DNA of 64,000 nt from Marinibacterium profundimaris. GTDB lineage: Bacteria; Pseudomonadota; Alphaproteobacteria; Rhodobacterales; Rhodobacteraceae. The notes below the pieces were generated by a model, which worked only from the letters and a program-made list of their open reading frames with translations, searched no databases and had not been told where the DNA came from. A program made the position numbers and the translations under genes. Location: positions 1-64,000 of the forward strand of contig NZ_AQQR01000004.1 in the NCBI RefSeq assembly GCF_002210095.1, read 5' to 3'. Shown in pieces: positions 62,391-64,000 of the stretch. The stretch's first letter is position 1. Every line of letters begins with the position of its first letter.

Positions 62391-63526
62391 GCTACCTTGA
62401 ATACGCGGTCAAATCCGTCCCCTCGGGGCCGCGCAAGCTGCTCTACCTGAACTGGCCGCTGCTGCTGCTGGTCTGCACGGTGGCGGGCGCCGGGTTCCTG
62501 ATGCTCTACTCGGTGGCGGGCGGGTCCTTTACCCCCTGGGCGGAGCCGCAGATGGAACGCTTCGCGCTGGGCTTCGTGCTGATGATCGGGGTGGCCATGG
62601 TGCCGATCTGGTTCTGGCGGAACATGTCGGTGGTGGCCTATGTGGTGTCGATCGTCCTGCTGATCTCGGTGGAATTCTTCGGCACGGTGGGCATGGGCGC
62701 GCAGCGCTGGATCGATCTGGGCTTCATGCGGCTGCAACCCTCGGAGCTGATGAAGATCACCATGGTGATGCTGCTGGCCGCCTATTACGACTGGCTGCCC
62801 GCGAAACGCACCTCGCATCCGTTCTACGTGCTGCTGCCGCTGGTGATCATCCTTCTGCCGACCTTCCTGGTGCTGACCCAGCCCGACCTTGGCACCGCGA
62901 TCCTGCTGGTCGCCGCCGGTGGCGCGATCCTGTTCCTGGCGGGCGTGCACTGGCTTTACTTCGCGGTGGTGATCGGCGCGGGCGTGGGCCTGGTGGTGGC
63001 CGTGTTCAAAAGCCGGGGCACCGACTGGCAGCTGCTGAAGGATTACCAGTACCGCCGGATCGACACCTTCCTCGATCCCTCGACCGATCCGCTGGGCGCG
63101 GGTTACCACATCACCCAGTCGAAGATCGCGCTCGGCTCCGGCGGGCTGACGGGGCGCGGTTTCATGCAGGGCACGCAATCGCGGCTGAACTTCCTGCCCG
63201 AGAAACACACCGATTTCATCTTCACCACCCTGGCCGAGGAATTCGGCTTTGTCGGCGCAGTCTCGCTTCTGGTGATTTACGTGCTGATCATCGCCTTCTG
63301 CCTGGTCACTGCGCTCTCCTCGAAGGACCGCTATTCCTCGCTTCTCACGATGGGGATCGCGGTGACCTTCTTCCTCTTCTTCGCGGTCAACATGTCGATG
63401 GTCATGGGGCTTGCCCCCGTCGTCGGCGTGCCGCTGCCCATGGTCTCCTATGGCGGCACCGCGATGCTCGTTCTCCTCGGCGCTTTCGGCCTCGTGCAAA
63501 GCGCCCATATACACAGGCCCCGCTGA
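62387..63526 (+). CDS. rodA: Peptidoglycan glycosyltransferase RodA
   Basis: A 379-residue SEDS glycosyltransferase with about ten membrane segments. SEDS marks are RWIDLGFMRLQPSELMK, the long loop AGYHITQSKIALGSGGLTGRGF, and the C-terminal VVGVPLPMVSYGGTAM. It polymerises lipid II with PBP2. The stop overlaps the next gene start (TGATG). Confidence 0.96.
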   Translation: MSYLEYAVKSVPSGPRKLLYLNWPLLLLVCTVAGAGFLMLYSVAGGSFTPWAEPQMERFALGFVLMIGVAMVPIWFWRNMSVVAYVVSIVLLISVEFFGTVGMGAQRWIDLGFMRLQPSELMKITMVMLLAAYYDWLPAKRTSHPFYVLLPLVIILLPTFLVLTQPDLGTAILLVAAGGAILFLAGVHWLYFAVVIGAGVGLVVAVFKSRGTDWQLLKDYQYRRIDTFLDPSTDPLGAGYHITQSKIALGSGGLTGRGFMQGTQSRLNFLPEKHTDFIFTTLAEEFGFVGAVSLLVIYVLIIAFCLVTALSSKDRYSSLLTMGIAVTFFLFFAVNMSMVMGLAPVVGVPLPMVSYGGTAMLVLLGAFGLVQSAHIHRPR

Positions 63527-64000
63527 TGCCCTGCAAGATCCTCTTCTCCGCTGAAAACTGGTCCACTTGGGAGGCGCCCCTGCGCACCGCCCTCGACGAG
63601 ACCGGCGTCGCCTACGACCTGGTCTCCGACGCCGCGCCAGAGACGGTGGATTACGTCGTCTACGCGCCCAGCTCGGGCCTGCTGGATTTCACGCCCTTCA
63701 CGTCGCTGAAGGCTGTGCTCAGCCTATGGGCCGGGGTCGAGAAGATCGTCGGCAACGAGACGCTGCAGGTGCCGCTGGCCCGCATGGTCGATCCCGGCCT
63801 GACCGAGGGCATGACCGAATGGGTGACGGGCCACGTGCTGCGCCATCACCTCGGGATGGATGCTCATATCCGCGGGCTGAAGGGCAAGTGGCGCAAGGAC
63901 GTGCCGCCGCTGGCGCGCGATCGCAAGGTCACCATCCTCGGCCTCGGCGCACTTGGCGCGGATGCGGCCCGCGCGCTGAAAGCCCTGAACTTCGACGTCG
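63526..64000 (+). CDS. 2-hydroxyacid dehydrogenase, GhrA-like (cut by window edge)
   Basis: The first 158 codons of a D-2-hydroxyacid dehydrogenase of the glyoxylate/hydroxypyruvate reductase A type. Visible parts are the N-terminal catalytic lobe (LSLWAGVEKIV, typical of this group; GMTEWVTGHVL) and the beginning of the NAD(P) domain with ILGLGALG. The start overlaps the rodA stop, so it is cotranscribed with the elongasome genes, although it has no known link to wall synthesis. Confidence 0.88.
   Translation, partial: MPCKILFSAENWSTWEAPLRTALDETGVAYDLVSDAAPETVDYVVYAPSSGLLDFTPFTSLKAVLSLWAGVEKIVGNETLQVPLARMVDPGLTEGMTEWVTGHVLRHHLGMDAHIRGLKGKWRKDVPPLARDRKVTILGLGALGADAARALKALNFDV

Overview
The window is a high-GC alphaproteobacterial chromosome segment, most likely from a member of the Rhodobacteraceae (Rhodobacter/Roseobacter group). 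This rests on the very high G+C, the class I lysyl-tRNA synthetase, the NDUFS4-like complex I accessory protein, the paired small cold-shock genes, the mreBCD-mrdA-rodA order, and several intergenic motifs of a kind I associate with this family. No plasmid, phage, CRISPR array or rRNA operon is visible. Most of the window is ordinary chromosome. The accessory-looking parts are the first 14 kb, the IS scar near 14.2 kb and the RAYT/REP locus near 32.3 kb.

Region 1 (1-13.9 kb) is rich in hydrolases. A truncated alpha/beta hydrolase at the left edge is followed on the minus strand by an MFS exporter, a small GNAT protein, a Tat-exported amidohydrolase, a YcaC-type isochorismatase-fold hydrolase and an MhqD-like/MhqO-like pair (carboxylesterase and ring-cleaving dioxygenase). 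A divergent LysR gene faces the MhqO-like gene across an inverted-repeat operator candidate. Beyond the LysR gene, a minus-strand series runs FixJ-type response regulator, stand-alone receiver, PAS histidine kinase, isochorismatase-fold hydrolase and three alpha/beta hydrolases.

Region 2 (13.9-30 kb) holds an IS3 orfA scar in AT-richer DNA, a tRNA-Phe gene, yacG, the NDUFS4-like gene, uvrB with a possible SOS box, a PKHD dioxygenase, small envelope proteins, a hemerythrin, a ParA-like ATPase, class I lysK, a TerB-like protein, dacB and nadD.

Region 3 (30-35 kb) contains ettA, then an inverted pair of REP palindromes and a REP-associated tyrosine transposase (RAYT). The RAYT stop codon and part of its coding sequence are themselves REP DNA. 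It is followed by a DUF3309 miniprotein and two cold-shock genes with matching structured leaders.

Region 4 (35-57.6 kb) has an L,D-transpeptidase, a YedK/HMCES homologue that lacks its catalytic Cys2, a TesA-like esterase divergent from a YbbA/YbbP-type ABC system, gltX, an MBL-fold enzyme, a DadA-like oxidoreductase, a PfkB kinase, a CPBP protease, nadE, a large MORN-repeat protein, an iron-sulfur photolyase with an SDR partner, and leuA behind a leucine-rich leader peptide and hairpin. Region 5 (57.9-64 kb) is the elongasome operon mreB-mreC-mreD-mrdA-rodA, followed by a hydroxyacid dehydrogenase cut by the window edge.

The most unusual signals are repeats rather than genes. They are the self-invaded RAYT/REP locus, a 64-bp two-copy element ending in the 18-bp palindrome TGTCCCACGCGTGGGACA, and a near-identical G-quadruplex-type motif found in three separate convergent intergenic regions.
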